A stretch of 57,942 bases of DNA from Phaeobacter sp. HF9A (GCF_011806385.1 NZ_JAATOX010000012.1:1-57942), one strand, 5' to 3'. Numbered from the stretch's first letter, positions 39,156 through 48,438 are shown. Made by a program: numbers and translations. The notes: a model not told the origin generated them from the sequence alone.

Positions 39156-39184
39156 AAGGCGTCGCGGTGAGCGGCGCCTTTTTT
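39156..39184 (+). terminator. Rho-independent terminator of katG
   Basis: GGCGTCGC (39158-39165) pairs with GCGGCGCC (39171-39178), one mismatch, then a run of T (39179-39184). It lies between katG and the convergent thiolase gene. Confidence 0.85.
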
Positions 39185-39196
39185 CGTCTTGGGGGA

Positions 39197-40306
39197 TCAG
39201 GGTGCGATGGCTTCAAACAGCGCAGCAGAGCCCAGCCCACCCGCTGCCGCAATTGCGGCAAGCGCAGGACCATCGGAGGGGCGCAGCGCGTGAAACAGCT
39301 TCACCGCGTGGATTGCACCGGAGGCTCCGACGGGATGGCCCTGCGCCAGTGCGCCCCCTGCCGGGTTGACGATCTCCTCGGCCAAATGTGCGCCCCGGAT
39401 GCAGGCCAGCGTCTGCACCGCGAAAGCCTCCATGATTTCCGCCCGGTGCAGTGCTTTGGCGGATAGTCCGGCGCGCGACAGCACCTCCGCGATGGCGGGG
39501 ATTGGGGCGAGGCCCGGCTGTTCCGGGTCGGCCCCCAGCGTGACGCCCTGCATCAGGCGCATCCCACCCCGGTTCAGCCGCCGCGCGAGGGTATCACTGA
39601 CGATCACCACAAAGGCCGCCGCATCTGCCGCTACCGCCATGGTCGCGGCGGTGATATCGCCAAAAACACTTGGCGCTCTGGCACAATGGCGCGGGCTCAG
39701 CTCACGGGTGAACTGATCGTCGGTGATGGTATGAATCGGCACGATCTCGGCGCTGCGCGCCGTGGCAGCGGCCCGGGCCCATGCATGGCTGCGGATCGCC
39801 CAGTCGTCCTGCTCGGCACGGCTGATGCCCTGCGTTTGGGCCAGCGCGGCGGCGGCCTCTGCCATATCGGGGTCGCGTTCGGGCCAGGGGGTGAAGGGCG
39901 CCTGATCATAGGGTTCGGGCGTGCGGCCATCGGCAAAACGGTGGGCGCGCAGCGGGCGGCGGGAGTAGCTCTCGGCCCCGCCTGCGATCACCACGTCATG
40001 CACGCCCGCATCTACCAGCGCATGGCCCAGCAGGATCGCATCCAGCCCGCCCGCGCACTGGCGATCAATGCTCAACCCCGCGACGCGTTCGGGCAGATCT
40101 GCCGCCAGCGCCGCAATCCGCGCCGGGTTGCCGCCCCCGCCAAGCGCGTTGGAAAGGATCAGCTCGCCAACCTCATCGGTCCGCAATCCGGCATCCAACA
40201 GGCACGTTGTGATCACCGGCGCGGCGAGCTGATGTGGCTCTAATGCGGCGAATTTCCCGCCTTTTGGCACCACTGCACTGCGCCGCGCGGCGATGATCCG
40301 CGCCAT
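39197..40306 (-). CDS. Thiolase-family protein lacking the second catalytic cysteine
   Basis: 369 residues from the ATG at 40306, overlapping the ligase stop as TAATG; an open extension to 40456 is shadow. The nucleophilic Cys is in IDRQCAGGLDA (about residue 86) and His in LAQGHPVGASG. The C-terminal CxGGG motif that supplies the second catalytic Cys in thiolases reads AIAAAGGLGSA, without Cys. A normal Claisen/retro-Claisen cycle is therefore doubtful. It may be a non-degradative condensing enzyme or acyltransferase, as in SCP2-type or specialised thiolase-fold proteins. It is coupled to the acyl-ligase gene. Confidence 0.8.
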   Translation of the reverse strand: MARIIAARRSAVVPKGGKFAALEPHQLAAPVITTCLLDAGLRTDEVGELILSNALGGGGNPARIAALAADLPERVAGLSIDRQCAGGLDAILLGHALVDAGVHDVVIAGGAESYSRRPLRAHRFADGRTPEPYDQAPFTPWPERDPDMAEAAAALAQTQGISRAEQDDWAIRSHAWARAAATARSAEIVPIHTITDDQFTRELSPRHCARAPSVFGDITAATMAVAADAAAFVVIVSDTLARRLNRGGMRLMQGVTLGADPEQPGLAPIPAIAEVLSRAGLSAKALHRAEIMEAFAVQTLACIRGAHLAEEIVNPAGGALAQGHPVGASGAIHAVKLFHALRPSDGPALAAIAAAGGLGSAALFEAIAP

Positions 40307-41460
40307 TATGCACCCTCCCAGAGTTTTGCCAGCGCCCGCAAGTCGGGCTTGCCTGCGGCGAGCAGCGGGATCTTGTCGAGGCTGCGGATCTCCTTTGGCA
40401 CCGCATGGGCGCCGATCTGGGTCCGGCAGAGCTGCCGTAAGTGCTGAGGATTGCAATCGCCCTGGACCACGGCCACGATCCGGTGTCCGCGCATGGGGTC
40501 CGGCAGGGCCAGCGCCACGGCGGCCTCGACCCCCTCGGCCTGCATCAACAGGCTTTCGATCTCTTCGGGAAAGACATTCTTGTCAGCGACGGTGACCATC
40601 CGGTTGCGCCGCCCCTTGGGGTAGAGGTTGCCCGCTGCATCCAGCCAGCCCATCTCGCCAATGCTGAGCCAGTCACCATCCCAGCGGGTCTCGGTGCTGC
40701 TGCCCTCGGCATAGCCGTCAAACAGATAGGGGCTGCGCAACCAGATCTCGCCCAGGCCCAGGGGGTCGGGATCGGCAATGCGGAGCTCGACCCCCGGATA
40801 GGGGCGCCCGACCGAGCCTGCCGGGGTCTCCGGTGTGGAAAGCGTGATATAGCTGGTCTCCGCCGCGCCGAAAATCTCCATCACTTGTGCATTTGGGCAG
40901 AGCCGGGCGAGGGCGTGACGGCTGGCCTCGTCCAGCTTGCCGCCGGAGGAAAAGATCAGACGCAGCTGCGGCAGATTGCGGTCATGGGCGGCCCTGAGCA
41001 GCAGCCGAAGCTGCGCCGGGGTGGCATAGAGAATGCTCGCCTCCAAAGCGCGCAACTGGGCAAGCTGAGAGCGCGGCGTCGCGCCTCCCAGCATCGCCAG
41101 ATCGGCGCCGATGTGACAGGCGGCGACAGCGGCAAAGAGCGTCAGCGAATGCGAGAGGCTGCCAAGGGTGGCATAGGTATCGGCCCCCTTCAGGGCAAAA
41201 AGATCCCGATCCTGCTCAAAGCTGCGGATCCAGCTTTCAGGGCTGCGGCGAATGGTTTTGGCATAGCCGGTGGAGCCGGAGCTTTGGCAATAAAGCCATT
41301 GTTGCGGCTCTAATACAGGGGAAATGGGCGCATCCTCGGGCTTTGCCAGGATGGATGTTTCGCTTAGCAGCGCCTCTCGCAGCTCCGGCAGACCTGCAAC
41401 ATCGGGTGTCAGGAAACGGGTCTGCGGCGACAGCTGAAATCTGTTCTGGGTCGAGGTCAT
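40306..41460 (-). CDS. Short AMP-dependent acyl ligase (ANL superfamily)
   Basis: 384 residues, shorter than the usual ~500. The N-terminal part is reduced, but the core motifs are kept: SSGSTGYAKTIRR (P-loop, about 60-72), EIFGAAETSY (adenine site), GDWLSIGEMGWLD (hinge Asp region) and a C-terminal lysine in AAGKPDLRAL. It would make acyl-AMP and an acyl thioester for the coupled thiolase-fold protein. Its ATG overlaps an in-frame stop (GCATGA) that ends an open stretch upstream, hinting at a lost upstream partner gene. Confidence 0.82.
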   Translation of the reverse strand: MTSTQNRFQLSPQTRFLTPDVAGLPELREALLSETSILAKPEDAPISPVLEPQQWLYCQSSGSTGYAKTIRRSPESWIRSFEQDRDLFALKGADTYATLGSLSHSLTLFAAVAACHIGADLAMLGGATPRSQLAQLRALEASILYATPAQLRLLLRAAHDRNLPQLRLIFSSGGKLDEASRHALARLCPNAQVMEIFGAAETSYITLSTPETPAGSVGRPYPGVELRIADPDPLGLGEIWLRSPYLFDGYAEGSSTETRWDGDWLSIGEMGWLDAAGNLYPKGRRNRMVTVADKNVFPEEIESLLMQAEGVEAAVALALPDPMRGHRIVAVVQGDCNPQHLRQLCRTQIGAHAVPKEIRSLDKIPLLAAGKPDLRALAKLWEGA

Positions 41461-41523
41461 GCGCGCTCCGCCGCTTTCTGGTCGGCGATCAGCGTATCGC
41501 GGGGCCGGGTGAGAGAACAGGCC

Positions 41524-42381
41524 TCAGGTGAACTTGCGAAACAGCCGGGTGCGATCAAAGGCGGCTTCCAGCTCGTCGGTGCGCAGCTTTACGGTTTCCC
41601 AGTGCTGCTCCTGGATTTGGGCGATCATGCTTTCCACCAGCAAGAGCAGCGCAACGCCGGAATCCCAGGCCGAGGGCACCGTGATGCGCGCAGAAAACGT
41701 GTATTTCGCCACTTTCTGGATCGGCGAGCGCCATTGGTCGGTGAAGAGCACCACATCAACCCCGCGCTCATGCGCCATCTCGGCCAGCAGCAAGGTGGCG
41801 TTCTCGTATCGGCGGATGTCGAACAGAATCAGCGTGTCGCCGGGCAGGAGATCCAGCACCGAATGCGCCCAGGAGGCCCGTGGCGGGATCATGAAGACAT
41901 CTTTTCGGATCATCTGGAGGTGCAGATAGAGCGATTGCGCCAATGTCCCGCTCAGCCGCCCGCCGGCGATATGCACGCGCCGGTTGGTATCCGCGAGAAG
42001 ATCGCAGAGCGTGTCGAACTCCTCCAGGTTCACATTCTCCAGCGTGGCGCGGATGTTGTCATAGACCCCTATGGCAAAGCGATTGAGCATATGGGTCTCG
42101 GGCAGGGCGGGGGCCATTTCTGCCCGTTTTTCCACAGGGTTGGAGATAATCTCGTGCAGTTCCTCGCGCAGCGCATGCTGGAATTCGGGGTAGCCGGAAA
42201 AGCCGAGCTTTTGCACCATACGGGCAACGGTCGGGGTCGAAACCTGCGCCAGCTCCGCCAGCTCCGTAATGCTGCCGAGCCCGGGGATCGGATAATTGTC
42301 GAGGATCGCCGCCGAGAGTTGTCGCTCTGCCCGAGTCAGATCTTGTTCACGGGCCTTTAGCTTTTCGGCAATCGTCGGCAT
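41524..42381 (-). CDS. MurR/RpiR-family regulator (HTH plus SIS domain)
   Basis: 285 residues. HTH_6 at about 1-80 (TRAERQLSAAILDNYPIPGLGSITELAELAQVSTPTVARMVQKLGFSGYPEFQ). SIS phosphosugar-type domain at about 115-250 (VHIAGGRLSGTLAQ..., LLPGDTLILFDIRRYE). It is divergent from the amidohydrolase/TRAP operon at 42487. In Roseobacters such regulators often control amine or amino-acid catabolism rather than sugar genes (inference). AT-rich sequence in the gap probably holds both promoters. Confidence 0.9.
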   Translation of the reverse strand: MPTIAEKLKAREQDLTRAERQLSAAILDNYPIPGLGSITELAELAQVSTPTVARMVQKLGFSGYPEFQHALREELHEIISNPVEKRAEMAPALPETHMLNRFAIGVYDNIRATLENVNLEEFDTLCDLLADTNRRVHIAGGRLSGTLAQSLYLHLQMIRKDVFMIPPRASWAHSVLDLLPGDTLILFDIRRYENATLLLAEMAHERGVDVVLFTDQWRSPIQKVAKYTFSARITVPSAWDSGVALLLLVESMIAQIQEQHWETVKLRTDELEAAFDRTRLFRKFT

Positions 42382-42486
42382 TCCGGTCTCCCTCTGCTCG
42401 ATATTTATTCATATTATTACAGACGAGTGTTCGATGAAAGGATTTTTACAGAAAGTATATTGACAGAAGGCCGCTGGCTGAAGAGC

Positions 42487-43260
42487 ATGCGACATATGCA
42501 ACCGGATTCCTCTGCCTCGGGCTTCGGCCCCGCATTCGCCAAGACGCCCTCATCCCCAGATGCGGAGGTGATCGTCGTCTGTGAACATGCCGCCAACTGG
42601 ATCCCGCCTGCGCTTGCGGATCTGGGTCTGGATGCGGCGACCCGTCAGAGCCATATCGCCTGGGATCCCGGCGCCCTCGCCGTTGCGCGCCGCCTGGCAG
42701 AGCGGTTCAGCGGGCCGATGGTGGAGGGCTGCATCTCGCGGCTTGTGTACGATCTGAACCGGCCGCCCTCGGCGCCTAGCGCGATCCCGACCAGGTCAGA
42801 GATTTTTGACGTTCCCGGCAACCACGACCTCTCGGACGCGGCGCGCGCGCAGCGGGTGGCGGCTGTGTACGAGCCGTTCCGCGCCGCTTTGGCGGAGGAA
42901 ATCGTCCGCCGCAAAGACGCGCTGCGCCTGATGGTGACAGTGCATAGTTTCACCCCGGTCTATAAGGGCGAGCGCCGGGCGGTTGAACTTGGCCTCTTGC
43001 ACGGCCGCGATGCGCGTTTCGCCACGGAAATGCTGGCCCGCAAGCCCGCGGATCTTGGCTGGGATGTACGCCTCAACGCGCCCTATAGCGCCAGCGACGG
43101 TGTTGCGCATACGCTGGATTTACACGGCTGTGACAATGGGCTGCTCAATGTCATGCTGGAAATCCGCAACGATCTGATTGCGACCGCCGCACAGCAGGAC
43201 GCCTGGGCCGATGCCCTGGCCCCCTGGATCCGCGCCACTTTGAAGGAGGGCTTTGCATGA
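42487..43260 (+). CDS. N-formylglutamate amidohydrolase-family enzyme
   Basis: 257 residues from the ATG at 42487; the ATG at 42496 or a GTG at 42427 are alternatives and no ribosome site decides clearly. Family motifs: VVCEHAANWIPP (metal Glu-His), SRLVYDLNRPPSA and VTVHSFTPVYKG, followed by LHGRD. FGase-fold enzymes are zinc hydrolases cleaving formyl or acyl groups from glutamate and related amides. No histidine-utilisation gene is near. The context, a TRAP importer and a gamma-glutamyl ligase, suggests cleavage of an N-acyl or gamma-glutamyl compound (inference). The stop overlaps the TRAP small permease start. Confidence 0.82.
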   Translation: MRHMQPDSSASGFGPAFAKTPSSPDAEVIVVCEHAANWIPPALADLGLDAATRQSHIAWDPGALAVARRLAERFSGPMVEGCISRLVYDLNRPPSAPSAIPTRSEIFDVPGNHDLSDAARAQRVAAVYEPFRAALAEEIVRRKDALRLMVTVHSFTPVYKGERRAVELGLLHGRDARFATEMLARKPADLGWDVRLNAPYSASDGVAHTLDLHGCDNGLLNVMLEIRNDLIATAAQQDAWADALAPWIRATLKEGFA

Positions 43261-43844
43261 TCAACGCCATGTTGGGATATGCCCGTGTCGTGGATGCGGT
43301 GAACTACCGGATTGGCCGGGTGATGATGTGGGGCCTGTTTGCGATGATGGGGGTCCTGCTGTGGTCCTCGATCTCCAAGACCTTTTTCCTGCCATCGCTC
43401 TGGACGCTGGAAATGGCGCAGTTTGCCATGGTGACCTATTATATCCTGGGCGGACCCTATTCGATCCAGCTGGGTTCCAACGTGCGGATGGACCTGTTCT
43501 ACCACAGCTGGTCAACGCGGCGAAAAGCCTGGTTTGATGCCTTCACCGTATTGTTCCTGATCATCTATCTCGCGATCCTTTTTTACGGCGGGCTTGGCTC
43601 CACGGCCTATTCACTGGGCTATTGGGGCGACAATCCCTTTGCGTTTTTCTGGGGTTTGATCACTGGCGCTGAAGAGGTTGGCCATATGGAGCGCGCCTCC
43701 ACCGCGTGGCGCCCCTTCATCTGGCCGATTAAATCCATCATGGTTTTGGGCTTCTTCCTGATGCTGCTTCAGGCCGTCTCCGAACTCTTCAAAGACATTG
43801 CCCGCCTCAACGGGCACGAGATTGCAAGCGAGCGTGACGCATGA
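43257..43844 (+). CDS. TRAP transporter small permease (DctQ type)
   Basis: 195 residues with four hydrophobic segments, overlapping the upstream gene by 4 bp and the large permease by 4 bp. The segment TLEMAQFAMVTYYILGGPYSIQ with a following NVRMDLFY matches the TRAP small subunit. It works with the DctM-type subunit to drive Na+-coupled uptake. Confidence 0.9.
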   Translation: MINAMLGYARVVDAVNYRIGRVMMWGLFAMMGVLLWSSISKTFFLPSLWTLEMAQFAMVTYYILGGPYSIQLGSNVRMDLFYHSWSTRRKAWFDAFTVLFLIIYLAILFYGGLGSTAYSLGYWGDNPFAFFWGLITGAEEVGHMERASTAWRPFIWPIKSIMVLGFFLMLLQAVSELFKDIARLNGHEIASERDA

Positions 43845-45160
43845 ACCAGGAATATATCGCCATCTTTATGTTCGCGTCGATGATGCTGATGCTCTTCACC
43901 GGGCAGCGGGTCTTTGGGGCGATCGGTGCTGTCGGAGCGATTGCGGCCATGCTGCTTTGGGGTGTCGGAGGCTATGACATCCCGTTCTCGGCAGCGATGA
44001 AGCTGATGAAATGGTATCCGCTGCTGACGCTGCCGATGTTCATCTTTATGGGCTATGTGCTGAGCGAAAGCCGCCTGGCCGATGACCTTTACAAGATGTT
44101 CCACGTCTGGATGGGGCCGATCAACGGCGGGCTGGCGATTGGCACCATCGGCCTGATGGTGCTGGTGTCGGCGATGAATGGCCTGTCTGTTGCGGGCATG
44201 GCGATCGGCGCCACCATCGCACTGCCGGAGCTGTTGAAGCGCGGCTATGACAAAACCATGGTCACCGGCGTGATTCAGGCGGGGTCCTCGCTCGGCATTC
44301 TGGTGCCGCCCTCGGTGGTGCTGGTGCTTTATGCGATGATTGCGCGTCAGCCCGTGGGCCAGCTTTGGCTCGCGGGGGTGATGCCGGGGCTGATGATGGC
44401 CGGATTGTTCATCATTTACATCTGGCTGCGCTGCAAAATCTCGCCCGATCTAGGCCCGGCGATGGAAGATGCCCATGAGGTCAGCCGTGCCGAAAAACTG
44501 CGCCTGCTCGGTGCCGGTGCGCTGCCCCTGCTGATCTTTGCCGCCATGATGGTGCCCTTTGTCAACGGCTGGACCTCGCTGGTGGAAAGCTCCGCCATCG
44601 GGGCGCTGACCGCCCTGGCGGCCTCGATCGCCAAGCGTCGGATGAGCTGGAAAATCTTTGAATCCTGCACCCGCAGCACGCTGGCGATTTCCTGCATGTT
44701 CATGTGGATCATTCTGGCCGCGCTGGGGTTTGGCGCGGTGTTTGATGGGCTCGGCGCGGTGAAGGCGATCGACAGCCTGTTTACCGATCAATGGGGCCTC
44801 AGCCCCTGGGTGATCCTGATCCTGATGCAGCTGTCCTTCATCATCATGGGAACCTTCCTTGATGATACCGCCATGCTGGTCATCGTTGCGCCGCTCTATG
44901 TGCCGCTGGTTGGCGAGCTGGGATTTGATCTGGTCTGGTATGGCATCCTCTATACGATCACCACGCAGATCGCCTATATGACCCCGCCCTTCGGCTATAA
45001 CCTCTTTCTGATGCGGGCGATGGCCCCGCCCGAGATTTCGCTGATGGATATCTATCGCTCCATCGTGCCCTTTGTCGGCATTATGGTGGTGGCACTGGGG
45101 ATCATCATGGTCTTTCCGCAAATCGCCCTTTGGCTGCCGGAGCTGGTCTATGGCAAGTGA
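43841..45160 (+). CDS. TRAP transporter large permease (DctM type)
   Basis: 439 residues with about twelve hydrophobic segments. DctM landmarks: PLLTLPMFIFMGYVLSESRLADDLY near 58-82, GSSLGILVPPSVVLVLYAMIA near 148-168 and LDDTAMLVIVAPLYVPL near 345. It is the Na+-coupled transport subunit. Its end overlaps the start of the DUF4336 gene by 11 bp. Confidence 0.93.
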   Translation: MNQEYIAIFMFASMMLMLFTGQRVFGAIGAVGAIAAMLLWGVGGYDIPFSAAMKLMKWYPLLTLPMFIFMGYVLSESRLADDLYKMFHVWMGPINGGLAIGTIGLMVLVSAMNGLSVAGMAIGATIALPELLKRGYDKTMVTGVIQAGSSLGILVPPSVVLVLYAMIARQPVGQLWLAGVMPGLMMAGLFIIYIWLRCKISPDLGPAMEDAHEVSRAEKLRLLGAGALPLLIFAAMMVPFVNGWTSLVESSAIGALTALAASIAKRRMSWKIFESCTRSTLAISCMFMWIILAALGFGAVFDGLGAVKAIDSLFTDQWGLSPWVILILMQLSFIIMGTFLDDTAMLVIVAPLYVPLVGELGFDLVWYGILYTITTQIAYMTPPFGYNLFLMRAMAPPEISLMDIYRSIVPFVGIMVVALGIIMVFPQIALWLPELVYGK

Positions 45161-45887
45161 CCCCGCTCTCCTGACCCCATTGGGGGAGGACATCTGGATC
45201 GTTGATGGCCCCACCATTGACTTTTACAAGATCCCCTTTCCGACCCGGATGACCGTCATGCGGCTGCAAAACGGCGATCTGTTCTTGCATTCGCCCATCG
45301 CCTATACGCCGCAACTGGCCGCCGAGCTGGAGGCGCTGGGCCGGATCCGTCACCTGGTGTCGCCGAACTGGATTCACTATGCCTATATCGGCACCTGGGC
45401 AGAGCACTACCCGGAGGCCGTGAGCTGGGCCTCTCCCGGGGTGCGCGAGCGGGCCGAGAGCCGCAATGTTTCCATCGCCTTTGACCGGGATCTGGGCGAG
45501 GCCCCCGCGCCCGACTGGGCCGAGGAGATCGACCAGCTGATCGTTCGCGGCAGCAAGGCTCATACCGAGGTGGTGTTCTTTCACAAAAAGAGCCACACGC
45601 TGGTGCTGACAGATCTGATAGAGAATATGCATGGCGCCAGGCTGCCGCTCTGGGTGCGCCCCTTTGCGTGGCTGGCCGGCATCCTTGCACCAAACGGAAA
45701 AATGCCGCTGGACATCTGGATGTCCTTTGCCGGCAACCGGGACAAGCTCGGGGCCGCATTGGCCCGGATGCTCGACTGGGACCCCACGATCGTCGTGCTC
45801 GCGCATGGCGACATCCTTCGCGAGAATGCACCGCAACGGCTCCGGGAAGGATTCAGAGGGCTGGCGCCAACCCGGCACAGCCATTGA
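45150..45887 (+). CDS. DUF4336 protein, metallo-beta-lactamase-like
   Basis: 245 residues from the ATG at 45150, GGAGCTGG upstream. It has DUF4336 landmarks: LFLHSPIAYTPQL, LVSPNWIHYAYIGTW and VVLAHGDILREN. The family is related to the MBL fold with altered metal residues. Its function is not established. It sits inside the TRAP operon between permease and binding-protein genes, so it may act on the imported substrate or an early product. No signal peptide. Confidence 0.8.
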   Translation: MASDPALLTPLGEDIWIVDGPTIDFYKIPFPTRMTVMRLQNGDLFLHSPIAYTPQLAAELEALGRIRHLVSPNWIHYAYIGTWAEHYPEAVSWASPGVRERAESRNVSIAFDRDLGEAPAPDWAEEIDQLIVRGSKAHTEVVFFHKKSHTLVLTDLIENMHGARLPLWVRPFAWLAGILAPNGKMPLDIWMSFAGNRDKLGAALARMLDWDPTIVVLAHGDILRENAPQRLREGFRGLAPTRHSH

Positions 45888-45914
45888 ACAAAGTCCGACA
45901 GAGGAGACTGAAAC

Positions 45915-46949
45915 ATGACGACACGTCGTAACTTTCTAAAGACCACCGCATTGGGCGCCGCCGCGGCCCCGCTGGCAACACCGGCGCTGGCCTCCGGCAA
46001 AATCACCTGGCGGATGCAGACCTATGCCGGTCCCGCGCTTGCCGAACATGTGATCGACCCGGCGATCCAGATGTTCAACAAGATCGCGGGCGACCGGATG
46101 CAGATCGAGCTTTTCTATGCCGACCAACTGGTGCCCACCGGCGAATTGTTCCGGGCCATGCAGAAAGGCACCATCGACGCGGTGCAGTCGGATGATGACT
46201 CCATGGCCTCGCCCACCGAAGTCACCGTTTTTGGCGGCTACTTCCCCTTCGCGTCGCGCTATTCGCTCGATGTGCCGGTGCTGTTCAACCAGTATGGCCT
46301 GAACGAGATCTGGGACGCGGAATATTCCAAGGTCGGCGTCAAACATATCTCTGCCGGGTCCTGGGATCCCTGCCACTTTGCCACCAAAGAGCCGATCCGC
46401 AGCCTCGCGGACCTCAAGGGCAAGCGGGTTTTCACCTTCCCGACCGCTGGTCGCTTCCTCAGCCAGTTTGGCGTGGTGCCGGTCACCCTGCCGTGGGAAG
46501 ACATCGAGGTTGCGGTGCAAACCGGCGAGCTGGACGGCATCGCCTGGTCCGGTATCACCGAAGATTATACCGTGGGCTGGGCCGATGTGACCAACTACTT
46601 CCTGACCAACAATATCTCCGGCGCATGGGCGGGCAGTTTCTTTGCCAATATGGATCGCTGGAACGAGCTGCCGGAAGATCTGCAAACCCTGTTCCGGGTC
46701 TGCACAGATCAATCCCATTATTACCGTCAGTGGTGGTATTGGGGCGGCGAAGCTTCCTTGCGCGTCAATGGCGACAAGATGCAGCTGACCTCCATCCCCG
46801 ATGCGGAATGGCAGCAGGTAGAAGACGCCGCCGTGAAGTTCTGGGATGAAATCGCGGCGGAGTCCGAAACCAAGGCGAAGGTCGTCGAGATCTTCAAGAA
46901 GTATAACGCCGATATGGCCAAAGCAGGTCGCCCCTACCGCTACGGGTGA
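45915..46949 (+). CDS. TRAP transporter substrate-binding protein (DctP type)
   Basis: 344 residues with a Tat-like signal (TTRRNFLKTTALGAAAAPLATPALA) and GAGGAG upstream. DctP fold: AMQKGTIDAVQSDDDSM, then SLADLKGKRVFTFPTAGRFLSQFGVVPVTLP with the conserved Arg that binds a substrate carboxylate. The helix GELDGIAWSGITEDYTVGWADVT follows. Tat export and abundance of Trp suggest the mannitol/chloroaromatic-type (DctP7) branch, but the ligand is not readable. Strong hairpins follow the gene. Confidence 0.92.
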   Translation: MTTRRNFLKTTALGAAAAPLATPALASGKITWRMQTYAGPALAEHVIDPAIQMFNKIAGDRMQIELFYADQLVPTGELFRAMQKGTIDAVQSDDDSMASPTEVTVFGGYFPFASRYSLDVPVLFNQYGLNEIWDAEYSKVGVKHISAGSWDPCHFATKEPIRSLADLKGKRVFTFPTAGRFLSQFGVVPVTLPWEDIEVAVQTGELDGIAWSGITEDYTVGWADVTNYFLTNNISGAWAGSFFANMDRWNELPEDLQTLFRVCTDQSHYYRQWWYWGGEASLRVNGDKMQLTSIPDAEWQQVEDAAVKFWDEIAAESETKAKVVEIFKKYNADMAKAGRPYRYG

Positions 46950-46955
46950 CCCAGC

Positions 46956-47019
46956 GGGCCGGTCCGGGCCTTGGGCCCGAACCGGTCTTGATCAGCGACC
47001 GGCCCCGATGGGGCCGGTC
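46956..47019 (+). promoter_or_regulatory. Two adjacent GC-rich hairpins with mutually exclusive pairing
   Basis: Hairpin 1 spans about 46959-46985 (CGGGCC-TTG-GGCCCG core with an extended CCGGT/ACCGG stem). Hairpin 2 is GACCGGCCCC (46997-47006), loop GAT, GGGGCCGGTC (47010-47019), a perfect 10-bp stem. GGGCCGGTC at 46956-46964 can also pair with GACCGGCCC of hairpin 2, giving a competing fold. No T-run follows. It is probably an mRNA-end stabiliser or attenuator between the binding-protein and ligase genes. Confidence 0.65.
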
Positions 47020-47063
47020 ACCGTTTAGGAACCCTTCCACTCTGACCAACCGGGGGACGTATC

Positions 47064-48425
47064 ATGTCTGGCCTTCTCACTCTCGATGCGCTCAAAGCCG
47101 AAATGGAGCGCGGCACAATTGATACTGTTCTGGTTTGCATCGTCGATATGCAGGGCCGGCTGGCAGGCAAGCGGTTTCATGCGGAGGCTTTCCTAGAGAT
47201 GGCCGAGGGCGAGACCCATTGCTGCAACTATTTGCTGGCCACCGATCTCGCGATGGCGACGCCCGATGGCTATGCCTCCACCAGTTGGCAGGCGGGCTAC
47301 GGCGATTATATCATGAAGCCGGATCTGACGACCCTTCGGCCCGTAGCCTGGCTGGAAGGCACCGCAATGGTGCTCTGTGATGTGCTTGATCACCACCACC
47401 ACGCGCCGGTGCCCCATTCCCCGCGCGAGATGCTGAAAAAGCAAATTGCCCGCTGTGCCGTGCTGGGCTTTACGCCGGTGATGGCCACCGAGCTGGAGTT
47501 TTTCCTGTTTCAGGGCACTCATGACGAGATCGCGCAAAACGGGTTCAAGCTGAAGCCGATCTCCACCTACAATGAAGACTACAGCATCTTCCAGACCTCC
47601 AAGGAAGAGCCGGTGATGCGTCCCATTCGCAACCATCTGCGCGCCATGGGGATTCCGGTCGAAGGCTCCAAGGGCGAGGCGGAGGCCGGTCAGGAAGAGC
47701 TGAACGTCAAATATGCCGAAGCGCTGGCGACCGCAGACCATCACACGCTGGCCAAACATGGCATCAAGGAAATCGCGCATCAGCAGGGCTATGCGGCCAG
47801 CTTCCTGCCGAAGTGGCATCAGGACCGTGTCGGCTCTGCCGCCCATGTGCATCAGTCGCTCTGGGCAGATGGCAAGAATGCGTTTTTTGATGAGGCCGCG
47901 CCCCTGGGCAAGTCCAGGCTGATGGATCACTATATGGCCGGGCTGCTGAAATACGCCGCCGACTACACCTATTTCATGGCGCCCTATATCAACAGCTACA
48001 AACGTTTTGCCAAGGGCACCTTTGCGCCGACGCAGGTGGTCTGGTCGGTGGACAATCGCACTGCGGCCTTCCGTCTTTGTGGTGAGGGCAGCAAGGCGGT
48101 GCGGGTGGAATGCCGGGTGCCGGGCTCTGATATGAACCCCTATCTGGCCCAGGCGGCGATGCTGGCGGCGGGGCTGAAGGGCATTGAAGAGCAGCTCGCG
48201 CTGTCTGCGCCCTTTAGCGGCGATGCCTATGCGGATGACGCAACACAGCATATCCCCCGCAGCCTGACGGAGGCGCGCGAGGCCTTGCTGGCCTCGGATA
48301 TGCTGCGCGAGGCGATGGGCGATGAGGTCATCGCCCATTACGCCCGTGCCGCTGAGTGGGAAATTGAGGAGTTCGACCGCGTCGTGACCGATTACGAGAT
48401 CGCGCGTGGATTGGAAAAAGCCTGA
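47064..48425 (+). CDS. Glutamine synthetase-family gamma-glutamyl ligase
   Basis: 453 residues. GS landmarks: the beta-grasp N-terminal domain (about 1-105), ATELEFFLF (metal Glu, about 140), HVHQSLW (metal His, about 257), KGTFAPTQVVWSVDNRTAAFR (about 315-335, Arg for ATP) and VECRVPGSDMNPYLA (metal Glu, about 350). The tyrosine-adenylylation site of GlnA-I is absent, and the sequence fits PuuA/GlnA3-4-like enzymes that gamma-glutamylate amines. GGGGGACG precedes the start. Followed by an aldehyde and an alcohol dehydrogenase gene, it probably glutamylates an imported amine or amino-alcohol (inference). Confidence 0.88.
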   Translation: MSGLLTLDALKAEMERGTIDTVLVCIVDMQGRLAGKRFHAEAFLEMAEGETHCCNYLLATDLAMATPDGYASTSWQAGYGDYIMKPDLTTLRPVAWLEGTAMVLCDVLDHHHHAPVPHSPREMLKKQIARCAVLGFTPVMATELEFFLFQGTHDEIAQNGFKLKPISTYNEDYSIFQTSKEEPVMRPIRNHLRAMGIPVEGSKGEAEAGQEELNVKYAEALATADHHTLAKHGIKEIAHQQGYAASFLPKWHQDRVGSAAHVHQSLWADGKNAFFDEAAPLGKSRLMDHYMAGLLKYAADYTYFMAPYINSYKRFAKGTFAPTQVVWSVDNRTAAFRLCGEGSKAVRVECRVPGSDMNPYLAQAAMLAAGLKGIEEQLALSAPFSGDAYADDATQHIPRSLTEAREALLASDMLREAMGDEVIAHYARAAEWEIEEFDRVVTDYEIARGLEKA

Positions 48426-48438
48426 CATGCCGATGGAG

